64,000 nt of DNA. Origin: Streptomyces sp. NBC_01224. GTDB taxonomy: Bacteria > Actinomycetota > Actinomycetes > Streptomycetales > Streptomycetaceae. The stretch lies in the NCBI RefSeq assembly GCF_036002945.1, contig NZ_CP108529.1:6691001-6755000 (forward strand). Reading direction: 5' to 3'. Position numbers and translations under genes: made by a program. The notes under the pieces were generated by a model. It was not told the DNA's origin. It ran no database searches and was given only the letters and a program-made list of their open reading frames with translations. This document shows positions 1 through 9,533 of the stretch, one piece after another (the stretch's first letter is position 1; every line of letters begins with the position of its first letter).

Positions 1-1178
1 AGTCCGGCGGTCGGCGGGTACCCACCGCGGGTACCAAGGAGGTCCCGGCCGTCGCCGGGGCCGACATCGAGCTGACCATCGACCGCGACATCCAGTGGGC
101 CGCCCAGCAGGCCATCACCGACCAGGTGAAGAAGTCCAAGGCGGACCGCGGCTATGTGATCGTGCAGAACACCAGGACCGGCGAGGTCCTCGCCATGGCC
201 AACGCGCCCGGCTTCGACCCCAACGACCTCTCGCAGGCCGACGCGGCGTCGCTGGGCAACGCGGCGCTTCAGGACGTGTACGAGCCGGGCTCCACCAGCA
301 AGGTCATGTCCATGGCCGCAGTGCTGGAGGAGGGGGCCGCCACCCCCGGCACCCATGTCACCGTCCCCAACCGGCTGCACCGCGGCGACCGGCTCTTCAA
401 GGACGACATCGACCACCCCACCTGGTACCTGACGCTCAACGGCGTACTCGCCAAGTCGAGCAACATCGGCACGATCCTGGCCACCGGGGAACTCGGCAAG
501 ACCCAGGCCGAGGCCAACAAGGTCCTCTACTCCTACCTGCGCAAATTCGGGATCGGCTCGCCGACCGGTCTCGACTACCCGGGCGAGACCCCCGGCATCC
601 TCGCCAAGCCCGAGGACTGGTCGACCTCGCAGCAGTACACGATCCCGTTCGGCCAGGGCCTCTCGCTCAACGCCATGCAGGCCGCCTCCATCTACTCGAC
701 GATCGCCAACGGCGGGATGCGCGTCGCGCCCACGCTGGTACGTGGCACCAAGGGTCCCGACGGCAACTTCAAGGCCGCCGCCGCTCCCGAACGGACCCGG
801 GTGGTCAGCGAGAAGACAGCCAAGTCGCTCGCCGCCATGCTGGAGTCGGTGGTCGGTGACGAGGAAGGCACGGGGACGAAGGCCAAGATCCCGGGCTACC
901 GGGTGGCGGGCAAGACCGGTACGGCCAACCGAGTCGATCCGGTACGCGGCGGCTACCACGGCTACACGGCGTCCTTCGCGGGCTTCGCACCCGCCGACAA
1001 CCCGCAGATCACCGTCTACTGCGCGATTCAGAACCCGACCAAGGGCAGCTACTTCGGCGGTCAGATCTGCGGACCGATCTACAAGAAGGTCATGGAGTTC
1101 GCACTCAAGACCCTCCAGACCCCACCGTCCGGCAGCAAGTCAGCCCGGCTGCCGGTGTCCTTCAATCCCGGCGAGTGA
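1..1178 (+). CDS. ftsI: FtsI (PBP3-type) septal peptidoglycan transpeptidase, 5' truncated
   Basis: This is the C-terminal transpeptidase half of a class B penicillin-binding protein, which cross-links septal peptidoglycan outside the membrane. The reading frame is open from base 3, so the N-terminal membrane anchor and dimerisation domain lie outside the window. All three penicillin-binding motifs are present: the SxxK box STSK with its nucleophilic serine at 291-293, the SSN triad inside AKSSNIG near 455, and the KTG triad inside AGKTGTAN near 911. The gene opens the visible part of the dcw cluster and ends 18 bases before murE. In Streptomyces FtsI works with FtsW in sporulation septation and is dispensable for vegetative growth (family knowledge). 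The identity rests on motifs plus cluster position. Confidence 0.95.
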   Translation, partial: SGGRRVPTAGTKEVPAVAGADIELTIDRDIQWAAQQAITDQVKKSKADRGYVIVQNTRTGEVLAMANAPGFDPNDLSQADAASLGNAALQDVYEPGSTSKVMSMAAVLEEGAATPGTHVTVPNRLHRGDRLFKDDIDHPTWYLTLNGVLAKSSNIGTILATGELGKTQAEANKVLYSYLRKFGIGSPTGLDYPGETPGILAKPEDWSTSQQYTIPFGQGLSLNAMQAASIYSTIANGGMRVAPTLVRGTKGPDGNFKAAAAPERTRVVSEKTAKSLAAMLESVVGDEEGTGTKAKIPGYRVAGKTGTANRVDPVRGGYHGYTASFAGFAPADNPQITVYCAIQNPTKGSYFGGQICGPIYKKVMEFALKTLQTPPSGSKSARLPVSFNPGE

Positions 1179-1196
1179 ACACGGGGAAACCAGCCA

Positions 1197-2924
1197 GTGA
1201 CAACCATCACCCCCGATCCCGGGAACCGGAACGGGAACCACCAGAGCCCCGCCCCCTCACTTCGCGAGAGGCCGGGTGGGCCCGGTACGCTCACCGCCGT
1301 GCCCCACGCTGATCAGTTCCAAACCACCCAGAAGGACGCCCCTGTGAATTACCCGGGAGCGCCCCGCCCGGATCGGCTCAGGCCGACACCCCTCGGCGAG
1401 CTGGCAGCCCGGCTGGGAGTCGAACCGCCGGGAACCGGCGAGGTCACCGGCATCACCCACGACTCGCGGGCGGTCCGCCCCGGTGATGTGTACGCGGCCC
1501 TGCCGGGCGCCCGCTTCCACGGCGCCGACTTCGCGGCCCAGGCTGCCGGCCTCGGCGCGGCGGCGATCCTCACCGACCCGGCCGGCGCCGAGCGCGCCGC
1601 CGCCACCGGACTGCCGGTGCTGGTCACCGAGGACCCGCGCGGCCGGATGGGCGAACTCGCTGCCGAGATCTACGGACGGCCCGGCGCCGAGCTCCTCCAG
1701 ATCGGCATCACCGGAACCTCCGGCAAGACCACCACCGCCTACCTCATCGAGGGCGGCTTCCAGGGTGCCGGGCGTGCCACCGGGCTGATCGGCACCGTGG
1801 AGACGCGGATCGGCGACGAGCGCATCAAGTCCGAGCGCACCACCCCCGAAGCCACCGACCTGCAGGCGCTGTTCGCCGTCATGCGCGAACGCGGCGTCGA
1901 CTCGGTGACCATGGAGGTTTCCAGCCACGCCCTGGTGCTCGGCCGGGTCGACGGCTGCGTCTTCGACGTCGCGGTCTTCAACAACCTCAGCCCGGAGCAC
2001 ATGGAGTTCCACTCCGGAATGGAGGACTACTTCCAGGCCAAGGCGCAGCTCTTCACCCCGCTGCGCAGCCGGCAGGGCGTCGTCAACTTCGATGACGAGT
2101 ACGGCCGCAGGCTGGTCACCGAGGCGTCCGTTCCGGTCGTCACCTTCTCCGCCGAGGGCCACCCGGACGCCGACTGGCGCGCCGAGGACGTCGAAGTCGG
2201 GCCGCTGGGCTCCACCTTCACCGTCGTCGGCCCCAAGGACGAGCGGATCGCCGCCAGGGCCCCGCTGCCCGGCCCGTTCAACGTTGCCAACACCCTCGCC
2301 GCGATCGTCACGCTCGCCGTCGCGGGCCTCGACCCGCAGACCGCAGCCGACGGTGTCGCCGCCGTTCCGGGCGTCCCCGGCCGCCTGGAACGCGTCGACG
2401 CCGGACAGCCGTACCTCGCGGTCGTCGACTACGCGCACAAGACCGACGCCGTCGAATCCGTGCTGCGCTCCCTGCGGAAGGTCACCGAGGGCAGGCTGCA
2501 CATCGTCCTCGGCTGCGGCGGCGACCGCGACACCACCAAGCGCGGCCCGATGGGCGCCGCCGCGGCCCGCCTCGCCGACACCGCAGTACTGACCTCCGAC
2601 AACCCCCGATCCGAGGACCCCCTCGGAATCCTCGCCGCAATGCTCGCGGGCGCCGCCGAGGTGCCCGTCCACGAGCGGGGCGACGTCCTGGTCGACGCCG
2701 ACCGGGCCGCCGCCATCGCAGCCGTGATCGCCCGCGCCGAGCCCGGTGACACGGTGCTGATCGCCGGCAAGGGCCACGAGCAGGGCCAGGACATCCATGG
2801 CGTGGTACGCCCCTTCGACGACCGCGTGGTCCTGCGCGCGGCCATCGAGCGGTCCCTGGGGCAGAGCAGCACCAAGAGCGCCGCCCACCGCGCCCACACC
2901 CACGAGAACAACAGTCAGGGATGA
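1197..2924 (+). CDS. murE: MurE, UDP-MurNAc-tripeptide synthetase
   Basis: This cytoplasmic Mur ligase adds diaminopimelate to UDP-MurNAc-L-Ala-D-Glu. An N-terminal uridine-binding domain is followed by the ATP-binding P-loop GTSGKTTT near residues 173-180, then the C-terminal ligase domain. The DNPR motif at residues 468-471 is the signature of diaminopimelate-adding MurE enzymes; Streptomyces uses the LL isomer, which this motif does not by itself distinguish. The 575-residue length includes about 60 N-terminal residues not needed for the fold. The GTG at 1197 is used because it follows the ftsI stop closely, but an in-frame GTG at 1344 (VNYPGAP) is possible. It is probably co-transcribed with ftsI and murF. 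Confidence 0.95.
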   Translation: MTTITPDPGNRNGNHQSPAPSLRERPGGPGTLTAVPHADQFQTTQKDAPVNYPGAPRPDRLRPTPLGELAARLGVEPPGTGEVTGITHDSRAVRPGDVYAALPGARFHGADFAAQAAGLGAAAILTDPAGAERAAATGLPVLVTEDPRGRMGELAAEIYGRPGAELLQIGITGTSGKTTTAYLIEGGFQGAGRATGLIGTVETRIGDERIKSERTTPEATDLQALFAVMRERGVDSVTMEVSSHALVLGRVDGCVFDVAVFNNLSPEHMEFHSGMEDYFQAKAQLFTPLRSRQGVVNFDDEYGRRLVTEASVPVVTFSAEGHPDADWRAEDVEVGPLGSTFTVVGPKDERIAARAPLPGPFNVANTLAAIVTLAVAGLDPQTAADGVAAVPGVPGRLERVDAGQPYLAVVDYAHKTDAVESVLRSLRKVTEGRLHIVLGCGGDRDTTKRGPMGAAAARLADTAVLTSDNPRSEDPLGILAAMLAGAAEVPVHERGDVLVDADRAAAIAAVIARAEPGDTVLIAGKGHEQGQDIHGVVRPFDDRVVLRAAIERSLGQSSTKSAAHRAHTHENNSQG

Positions 2925-2928
2925 CCAA

Positions 2929-4335
2929 GTGATCGCCCTTTCCCTCGCCGAGATCGTCGAAATCGTCGGCGGGCAGTCGTACGACATACCGGATCCGGCA
3001 GCGACCGTCAGCGGGCCTGTCGTCATGGACTCCCGAGAGGTGAAGCAAGGCAGCCTGTTCGTCGCCTTCGCCGGCGAGCGGGTCGACGGCCACGACTTCG
3101 CGCAGGGCGCCGTCGAGGCGGGCGCGGCAGCCGTGCTGGCCGCCCGCCCCGTCGGTGTTCCGGCGATCGTCGTCGACGACGTCGTGGCCGCGCTCGGCGC
3201 GCTCGCCCGCGCCGTTGTCGGCCGCCTCGGTACCACCGTCGTCGCCCTCACCGGCTCCGCGGGCAAGACCTCCACCAAGGACCTCATCGCCCAGCTCCTC
3301 GAACGCAAGGGGCCCACCGTCTACCCGGAGGGCAACCTCAACAACGAGATCGGCCTGCCGCTCACCGCACTGCGTGCCACCGAGGACACCCAGCACCTCG
3401 TCCTCGAAATGGGTGCACGTTACATCGGTGACATCTGTTACCTCGCCGGCCTCGTCCCGCCCCGGATCGGCCTCGTCCTCAACGTCGGCACGGCCCACAT
3501 CGGCGAGTTCGGCGGCCGCGAGCAGATCGCCAAGGCGAAGGGCGAGATGGTCGAGGCCCTGCCCGAGGACGGCCTCGCCGTACTCAACGCCGACGACCCG
3601 CTCGTGCGCGCCATGACCTCCCGTACGAAAGCCCGGGTGCTGCTCTTCGGTGAAGCCGCGGATGCGGACGTACGGGGAGAGAATGTCCGTCTCACCGACG
3701 ACGGGCGCCCCGCTTTCAAGCTCCACACACCCACCGGGTGCAGCGACGTGACCATGCGCCTGTACGGTGAGCACCACGTGTCGAACGCGCTCGCCGCGGC
3801 CGCCGTCGCCCATGAGTTGGGCCTGTCCGCAGACGAGATCGCCGAAGGGCTCTCCGAGGCGGGCACCCTCTCCCGCTGGCGCATGGAGGTCACCGAGCGT
3901 CCGGACGGCGTGACGTTCGTCAATGACGCCTACAACGCGAACCCCGAATCCATGAGAGCAGCGCTGCGCGCGCTGGCCGCCATGGGGAAGGGCCGGCGTA
4001 CGTGGGCGGTGCTCGGCCCCATGGCCGAGCTCGGCGACGCCTCGCTCGCCGAGCACGACGCGGTCGGGCGGCTCGCCGTCCGGCTCAACGTCAGCAAGCT
4101 CGTCGCGGTCGGGGGCAGAGAAGCCTCCTGGCTGCAACTGGGCGCATACAACGAGGGTTCGTGGGGTGAGGAGTCGGTGCATGTGTCCGACGCACAGGCT
4201 GCCGTCGACCTGTTGCGCAGTGAACTGCGCTCGGGAGACGTCGTGCTGGTGAAGGCGTCCCGGTCGGCCGGCCTGGAGAAGGTCGCCCAGGCACTGCTGG
4301 AGAACTCGACCGAGGGCGAGGTCGCCGGCCGATGA
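2929..4335 (+). CDS. murF: MurF, UDP-MurNAc-tripeptide:D-Ala-D-Ala ligase
   Basis: MurF adds the D-Ala-D-Ala dipeptide and completes the UDP-MurNAc-pentapeptide in the cytoplasm. The 468-residue product begins IALSLAEIVEIVGG after a GTG four bases past the murE stop. The open frame continues upstream into murE, but that stretch is out-of-frame murE coding sequence. The ATP P-loop GSAGKTST lies near residues 109-116, followed by the NEIGLPLT and NDAYNANP segments typical of MurF. It overlaps mraY by four bases (ATGA), which indicates translational coupling. Confidence 0.95.
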   Translation: MIALSLAEIVEIVGGQSYDIPDPAATVSGPVVMDSREVKQGSLFVAFAGERVDGHDFAQGAVEAGAAAVLAARPVGVPAIVVDDVVAALGALARAVVGRLGTTVVALTGSAGKTSTKDLIAQLLERKGPTVYPEGNLNNEIGLPLTALRATEDTQHLVLEMGARYIGDICYLAGLVPPRIGLVLNVGTAHIGEFGGREQIAKAKGEMVEALPEDGLAVLNADDPLVRAMTSRTKARVLLFGEAADADVRGENVRLTDDGRPAFKLHTPTGCSDVTMRLYGEHHVSNALAAAAVAHELGLSADEIAEGLSEAGTLSRWRMEVTERPDGVTFVNDAYNANPESMRAALRALAAMGKGRRTWAVLGPMAELGDASLAEHDAVGRLAVRLNVSKLVAVGGREASWLQLGAYNEGSWGEESVHVSDAQAAVDLLRSELRSGDVVLVKASRSAGLEKVAQALLENSTEGEVAGR

Positions 4336-5402
4336 GGCAGATCCTCTTCGCGGGGGCCATCGGGCTCTTCCTGACCCTGGTCGGAACTCCGCTGCTGATC
4401 AAGCTGCTCGCCCGCAAGGGATACGGGCAGTTCATCCGGGACGACGGCCCGCGCACCCACGGCTCCAAGAAGGGCACGCCCACCATGGGCGGTATTGCCT
4501 TCATCCTGGCGACGATCATCGCGTACGTCCTGGCGAAGGTGATCACCGGCGAGGAGATGCGCTACTCCGGTGTGCTGGTGCTCTTCCTGATGACCGGCAT
4601 GGGTCTCGTCGGCTTCCTCGACGACTACATCAAGATCGTCAAGCAGCGTTCGCTCGGCCTGCGGGCCAAGGCGAAGATGGCCGGCCAGCTGATCGTCGGT
4701 ATCGCCTTCGCGGTGCTCTCGCTCCAGTTCGCCGACTCCCGCGGCAACACCCCGGCCTCCGACCGGCTGTCGTTCGTCGCGGACTTCGGCTGGTCGATCG
4801 GCCCGGTGCTGTTCGTCGTCTGGGCCCTGTTCATGATCCTCGCCATGTCCAACGGCGTGAACCTGACGGACGGCCTGGACGGCCTGGCCACCGGTGCGTC
4901 GGTGATGGTCTTCGGCGCGTACACCTTCATCGGGCTGTGGCAGTTCCAGGAGTCCTGCGCCAACGCGGACACCCTGACCAACCCCAACGCCTGCTTCCAG
5001 GTACGAGATCCGCTGGACCTGGCCGTCGTCGCCTCCGCCCTGATGGGTGCCTGCTTCGGCTTCCTGTGGTGGAACACCTCGCCCGCCAAGATCTTCATGG
5101 GTGACACCGGCTCGCTCGCTCTCGGCGGCGCGCTCGCCGGCCTGGCGATCTGCTCCCGCACGGAGTTCCTGATGGCCATCCTCGGCGGCCTCTTCGTGAT
5201 GATCACCATGTCCGTGGTCATCCAGGTCGGCTCCTTCAAGATGACCGGTAAGCGGGTCTTCCGGATGGCGCCGCTCCAGCACCACTTCGAACTCAAGGGG
5301 TGGTCCGAAGTCCTTGTCGTGGTCCGCTTCTGGATCATCCAGGGCATGTGCGTGATCGTCGGACTCGGTCTCTTCTACGCAGGATGGGCAGCCGAGAAGT
5401 GA
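4332..5402 (+). CDS. mraY: MraY, phospho-MurNAc-pentapeptide translocase
   Basis: MraY is a polytopic membrane enzyme that transfers phospho-MurNAc-pentapeptide to undecaprenyl phosphate to form lipid I. The 356 residues contain about ten hydrophobic segments. The family motifs are present in order: the DDY box (FLDDYIK, aspartates near 97-98), NLTDGLDG near 177, FMGDTGSLALGG, and the HHFELKG loop close to the C terminus. These carry the Mg2+-binding aspartates and the histidine loop. The gene overlaps murF by ATGA and murD by GTGA, placing it in the tightly coupled core of the cluster. Streptomyces literature sometimes calls it murX. Confidence 0.96.
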   Translation: MRQILFAGAIGLFLTLVGTPLLIKLLARKGYGQFIRDDGPRTHGSKKGTPTMGGIAFILATIIAYVLAKVITGEEMRYSGVLVLFLMTGMGLVGFLDDYIKIVKQRSLGLRAKAKMAGQLIVGIAFAVLSLQFADSRGNTPASDRLSFVADFGWSIGPVLFVVWALFMILAMSNGVNLTDGLDGLATGASVMVFGAYTFIGLWQFQESCANADTLTNPNACFQVRDPLDLAVVASALMGACFGFLWWNTSPAKIFMGDTGSLALGGALAGLAICSRTEFLMAILGGLFVMITMSVVIQVGSFKMTGKRVFRMAPLQHHFELKGWSEVLVVVRFWIIQGMCVIVGLGLFYAGWAAEK

Positions 5403-6826
5403 GCAACCAGGACTGGCAGGGCAAGCGCGTCACCGTCGCGGGACTCGGAGTCTCCGGAATCCCTGCGGCCAAGGTGCTGCACGGCCTCGGGGCCGTCGTC
5501 ACGGTGGTCAACGACGGGGACGACGAGCATTCCCGTGCGCAGGCCGCGGAGCTGGAGGCGCAGGGCATCACCGTGCGCCTCGGCGACGGGGCGACCCTGC
5601 CCGAGTCCACCGAGCTCATCGTCACCACCCCCGGCTGGAAGCCCGACAAGCCGCTCTTCACCGCAGCCGCCGAGGCGGGCGTCCCGGTCTGGGGCGACGT
5701 CGAACTCGCCTGGCGGCTGCGCGGTCGGGACGGCAGAGAACCAGCACCCTGGCTCGCGGTCACCGGCACCAACGGCAAGACCACGACCGTACGGATGCTC
5801 GCCTCGATCCTGGAGGCGGCCGGGCTGCGCACCGCCGCCGTCGGCAACATCGGCGTCTCCCTCCTCGACGCCGTCCTCGGCGACGAGGAGTACGACGTAC
5901 TCGCCGTCGAACTGTCCAGCTACCAGCTGCACTGGGCGCCCTCGCTGCGCGCCCACTCCGCGGCAGTCCTCAACCTGGCCCCCGACCACCTCGACTGGCA
6001 CGGCTCCATGGAGGCGTATGTCGCGGACAAGGGCCGGATCTACGAGGGCAACCGCATCGCCTGCGTCTACAACGCGGCCGAGAAGGCGACCGAGGACCTC
6101 GTCCGCGAGGCCGACGTCGAAGAGGGCTGCCGCGCCATCGGCTTCACTCTGGCCGCACCGGGCCCGTCCCAGCTGGGCGTCGTCGACGGCATCCTCGTCG
6201 ACCGCGCCTTCGTGGCCAACCGGCAGAAGCAGGCCCAGGAGCTCGCCGAGGTAACCGACGTCAACCCGTCGGCCCCGCACAACATCGCCAACGCCCTGGC
6301 GGCCGCGGCCCTGGCCCGCGCCTTCGGTGTCGAGCCCGCGGCCGTACGGGACGGACTGCGGGCCTTCCGCCCCGACCCGCACCGCATCGAGCATGTCGCG
6401 GACGTCGCCGGGGTCGCGTACATCGACGATTCCAAGGCCACCAACACCCATGCTGCCGAGGCCTCCCTCGCGGCCTACGACCCGATCGTCTGGATCGCCG
6501 GCGGCCTCGCCAAGGGAGCCACCTTCGACGAGCTGGTGACCGGGGCAGCCGGGCGGCTGCGGGGCGTCGTACTGATCGGCCGCGACCGGGCCCTGATCCG
6601 CGAAGCCCTCGCGCGACACGCCCCCGAGGTCCCGGTGGTCGACCTCGACCGGACCGACACTGGGGCGATGTCCGAGGCGGTCCGCGAGGCGGCACGGCTC
6701 GCCCGTCCGGGGGACACCGTACTGATGGCCCCGGCCTGCGCCTCGATGGATATGTTCGTCAATTACAACAAGCGGGGCGAGGCGTTCGCGGACGCGGTGC
6801 GCGCACTCGCCGCCGAGAGCGACTGA
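5399..6826 (+). CDS. murD: MurD, UDP-MurNAc-L-alanine:D-glutamate ligase
   Basis: MurD is a cytoplasmic Mur ligase that adds D-glutamate to UDP-MurNAc-L-Ala. The 475-residue product starts SNQDWQGKRVTVAGLGVSG, a Rossmann-type uridine-nucleotide-binding start, and carries the P-loop GTNGKTTT near residue 123. The HPLR-type motif appears as DPHRIEHV, and DDSKATN is also conserved. The GTG start overlaps the mraY stop by four bases. An ATG 15 bases upstream (MGSREVSNQ) is the alternative. The following gap of 112 bases before ftsW is the first sizeable break in the mur block. Confidence 0.95.
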   Translation: MSNQDWQGKRVTVAGLGVSGIPAAKVLHGLGAVVTVVNDGDDEHSRAQAAELEAQGITVRLGDGATLPESTELIVTTPGWKPDKPLFTAAAEAGVPVWGDVELAWRLRGRDGREPAPWLAVTGTNGKTTTVRMLASILEAAGLRTAAVGNIGVSLLDAVLGDEEYDVLAVELSSYQLHWAPSLRAHSAAVLNLAPDHLDWHGSMEAYVADKGRIYEGNRIACVYNAAEKATEDLVREADVEEGCRAIGFTLAAPGPSQLGVVDGILVDRAFVANRQKQAQELAEVTDVNPSAPHNIANALAAAALARAFGVEPAAVRDGLRAFRPDPHRIEHVADVAGVAYIDDSKATNTHAAEASLAAYDPIVWIAGGLAKGATFDELVTGAAGRLRGVVLIGRDRALIREALARHAPEVPVVDLDRTDTGAMSEAVREAARLARPGDTVLMAPACASMDMFVNYNKRGEAFADAVRALAAESD

Positions 6827-6938
6827 CGGGCCCGGCCCCCGCGCCGTACTGTCCCGGACGACCGGATGGGGCGGCCGCGCCACGGGCCCCGGCCCTCGGC
6901 AGCAGCCCCGGGCACGAGCAGTGGAGGGGACAGCGACA

Positions 6939-8381
6939 ATGCCGGCCGAAGAGAGCTCCGCCGCGCCCCGTGGGGACCGCTCACGGGCCACCGCGGCGAT
7001 CAGCCGGGCGCTCGCCCCGCCCCTGCTCGTGGGTGCGGGCTCCCCGGCGCCCCTCGGCCCCGCCCTGCGGGTCCGGTCGGTCGCCGGCTCCCGGCGCCCC
7101 TCGGCGCCACGCTCCAAGGGGCGTTCCGGCGGCCCCCGGTCCCCCCGCGGCGGTGTGCGGCGGATGTACGAGCAGGCACGCCGGGCCTGGGACCGCCCTC
7201 TGACCGCGTACTACCTGATCCTGGGCGCCGGCCTGCTGATTACCGTGCTCGGCCTGGTGATGGTCTACTCCGCCTCGATGATCAAGGCTCTGGAGCTGGA
7301 CAAACCCGGCACCTACTTCTTCCGCAAACAGTTCCTCGCCGCCGTCATCGGCGCCGGACTGATGGCGCTCGCTGCCCGGATGCCCGCCAGACTGCACCGG
7401 GCGTTCGCATATCCGCTGCTCATGGGAACCGTCTTCCTGATGGTGCTGGTCCAGGTGCCGGGGATAGGGATGTCGGTCAACGGCAACCGGAACTGGCTCT
7501 ATCTGGGCGGCCCCTTCCAGCTCCAGCCCAGCGAGTTCGGGAAGCTCGCCCTGGTCCTGTGGGGCGCGGACCTGCTCGCCCGTAAACAGGACAAACGGCT
7601 GCTCACGCAGTGGAAGCACATGCTCGTTCCGCTCGTCCCGGTCGCCTTCATGCTCCTCGGGCTGATCATGCTCGGTGGCGACATGGGCACTGCGATCATT
7701 CTCACGGCGATCCTGTTCGGGCTGCTCTGGCTGGCCGGGGCACCCACCCGGCTCTTCGCCGGGGTGCTCGCCTTCGCCGGACTGATCGCCTTCGTACTGA
7801 TCAAGACCAGCCCGAACCGGATGTCCAGGCTCGCCTGCATCGGCGCCAGCGAACCCGGCCCGGGGGACTCCTGCTGGCAGGCCGTGCACGGCATCTATGC
7901 TCTGGCGTCCGGTGGATGGTTCGGTTCCGGGCTCGGTGCAAGTGTGGAAAAATGGGGCCAACTGCCCGAACCGCACACCGACTTCATCTTCGCCATCACC
8001 GGGGAGGAACTGGGGTTGGCGGGGACGCTGTCGGTACTCGCCCTCTTCGCGGCTCTAGGCTATGCGGGTATCCGCGTGGCCGGACGCACGGAGGACCCCT
8101 TCGTGAGGTACGCCGCGGGAGGTGTGACCACCTGGATCACGGTGCAGGCCGTGATCAACATTGGTGCGGTGCTCGGCCTGCTGCCGATCGCCGGTGTCCC
8201 GCTCCCGCTGTTCTCCTACGGAGGATCGGCCCTGCTGCCGACCATGTTCGCCGTCGGGCTGCTGATCGCGTTCGCGCGAGAGGATCCCGCGGCGAAGGCG
8301 GCCCTGGCCATGCGGAGGCCCGGGGTGAGATGGAAGACGATGAGACGGCGCGTCAAGAAGCGTCCGTCCGGAGAGCGGTGA
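6939..8381 (+). CDS. ftsW: FtsW, SEDS-family septal peptidoglycan polymerase
   Basis: This SEDS integral membrane protein acts with FtsI as a lipid II polymerase at the septum. An arginine/proline-rich cytoplasmic extension of about 80 residues precedes roughly ten membrane segments. Family landmarks include GMSVNGNRNWLYLGGPFQLQPSE and FIFAITGEELGLAG in the large extracellular loop, and PLFSYGGSALLPTM near the C terminus. The ATG at 6939 is preferred over an in-frame GTG 18 bases upstream because GGAGGGGA lies at ideal distance before the ATG. Cluster position between murD and murG favours FtsW over RodA. Confidence 0.94.
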   Translation: MPAEESSAAPRGDRSRATAAISRALAPPLLVGAGSPAPLGPALRVRSVAGSRRPSAPRSKGRSGGPRSPRGGVRRMYEQARRAWDRPLTAYYLILGAGLLITVLGLVMVYSASMIKALELDKPGTYFFRKQFLAAVIGAGLMALAARMPARLHRAFAYPLLMGTVFLMVLVQVPGIGMSVNGNRNWLYLGGPFQLQPSEFGKLALVLWGADLLARKQDKRLLTQWKHMLVPLVPVAFMLLGLIMLGGDMGTAIILTAILFGLLWLAGAPTRLFAGVLAFAGLIAFVLIKTSPNRMSRLACIGASEPGPGDSCWQAVHGIYALASGGWFGSGLGASVEKWGQLPEPHTDFIFAITGEELGLAGTLSVLALFAALGYAGIRVAGRTEDPFVRYAAGGVTTWITVQAVINIGAVLGLLPIAGVPLPLFSYGGSALLPTMFAVGLLIAFAREDPAAKAALAMRRPGVRWKTMRRRVKKRPSGER

Positions 8382-8387
8382 ATTTCG

Positions 8388-9482
8388 GTGCATGTCGTAC
8401 TCGCCGGTGGGGGGACCGCCGGCCACATCGAGCCCGCGCTTGCCCTCGCGGACGCCCTGCGCAGGCAGGACCCGACCGTGGGAATCACTGCCCTCGGCAC
8501 GGAGCGCGGACTCGAGACCAGGCTCGTACCCGAGCGGGGGTACGAGCTCGCCCTGATCCCGGCCGTGCCGCTGCCGCGCAAGCCCACCCCGGAACTGATC
8601 ACCGTCCCGGGACGGCTGCGCGGCACCATCAAGGCCGCCGAGCAGGTCCTGGAACGCACCAAGGCGGACTGCGTGGTCGGCTTCGGCGGCTACGTCGCCC
8701 TGCCCGGCTATCTCGCCGCCAAGCGGGCCGGTGTGCCGATCGTCGTCCACGAGGCCAACGCCCGGCCGGGCCTGGCCAACAAGATCGGCTCGCGGTACGC
8801 CCATGGGGTGGCCGTCTCCACCCCCGACAGCAAGCTGCGTGGTGCCCGCTACATCGGCATCCCGCTCCGCCGGACCATCGCCACCCTGGACCGGGCCCGG
8901 GTCCGCCCCGAGGCGCGTGCCGCCTTCGGTCTCGATCCCAACCTGCCGACGCTGCTGGTCTCCGGCGGCTCGCAGGGCGCCCGCCACCTCAACGAAGTGG
9001 TCCAGCGGGTCGCCCCGCTGCTGCAGCGCTCCGGGATCCAGATCCTGCACGTGGTCGGCCCGAAGAACGAATTGCCGCGCGTCGACAACATGCCCGGGAT
9101 GCCGCCCTACATCCCGGTACCGTACGTGGACCGGATGGATCTCGCGTACGCGGCGGCTGACATGATGCTCTGCCGCGCGGGTGCGATGACCGTCGCCGAA
9201 CTCTCCGCCGTCGGGCTCCCCGCCGCCTACGTACCGCTGCCCATCGGCAACGGCGAACAGCGGCTCAATGCCCAGCCGGTGGTCAACGCCGGCGGCGGTC
9301 TGCTGGTGGACGACGCGGCGCTGACCCCCGAGTGGGTGCAGGGCAACGTCCTTCCGGTGCTTGCGGATCCGCACCGGCTGTACGAGATGTCCCGCGCCGC
9401 CGCCGAGTTCGGCCGCCGGGACGCCGACGACCTGCTCGTCGGCATGGTGTACGAGGCGATTGCCGCACGCCGAGGCGCGTGA
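8388..9482 (+). CDS. murG: MurG, lipid II-forming N-acetylglucosaminyltransferase
   Basis: MurG is a membrane-associated GT-B glycosyltransferase that adds GlcNAc from UDP-GlcNAc to lipid I, giving lipid II. The N-terminal glycine loop GGGTAGHIEPALALADAL, the GGSQGARHLN loop at the start of the second domain and the CRAGAMTVAEL segment that contacts the UDP-sugar are all present. Length (364 residues) fits the family. The GTG start lies six bases after the ftsW stop, so translation is probably coupled. Confidence 0.96.
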   Translation: MHVVLAGGGTAGHIEPALALADALRRQDPTVGITALGTERGLETRLVPERGYELALIPAVPLPRKPTPELITVPGRLRGTIKAAEQVLERTKADCVVGFGGYVALPGYLAAKRAGVPIVVHEANARPGLANKIGSRYAHGVAVSTPDSKLRGARYIGIPLRRTIATLDRARVRPEARAAFGLDPNLPTLLVSGGSQGARHLNEVVQRVAPLLQRSGIQILHVVGPKNELPRVDNMPGMPPYIPVPYVDRMDLAYAAADMMLCRAGAMTVAELSAVGLPAAYVPLPIGNGEQRLNAQPVVNAGGGLLVDDAALTPEWVQGNVLPVLADPHRLYEMSRAAAEFGRRDADDLLVGMVYEAIAARRGA

Positions 9483-9533
9483 GGCGGACGGGTCCGGGAG
9501 CGGTGGCCCCCGGACCCGGCGTAAGGAGCGAGC

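Noticed and set aside
1257..3317. A minus-strand open frame of about 690 codons across murE and murF
   Set aside because: It is antisense to two essential, motif-complete genes; there is no ribosome site or recognisable domain.
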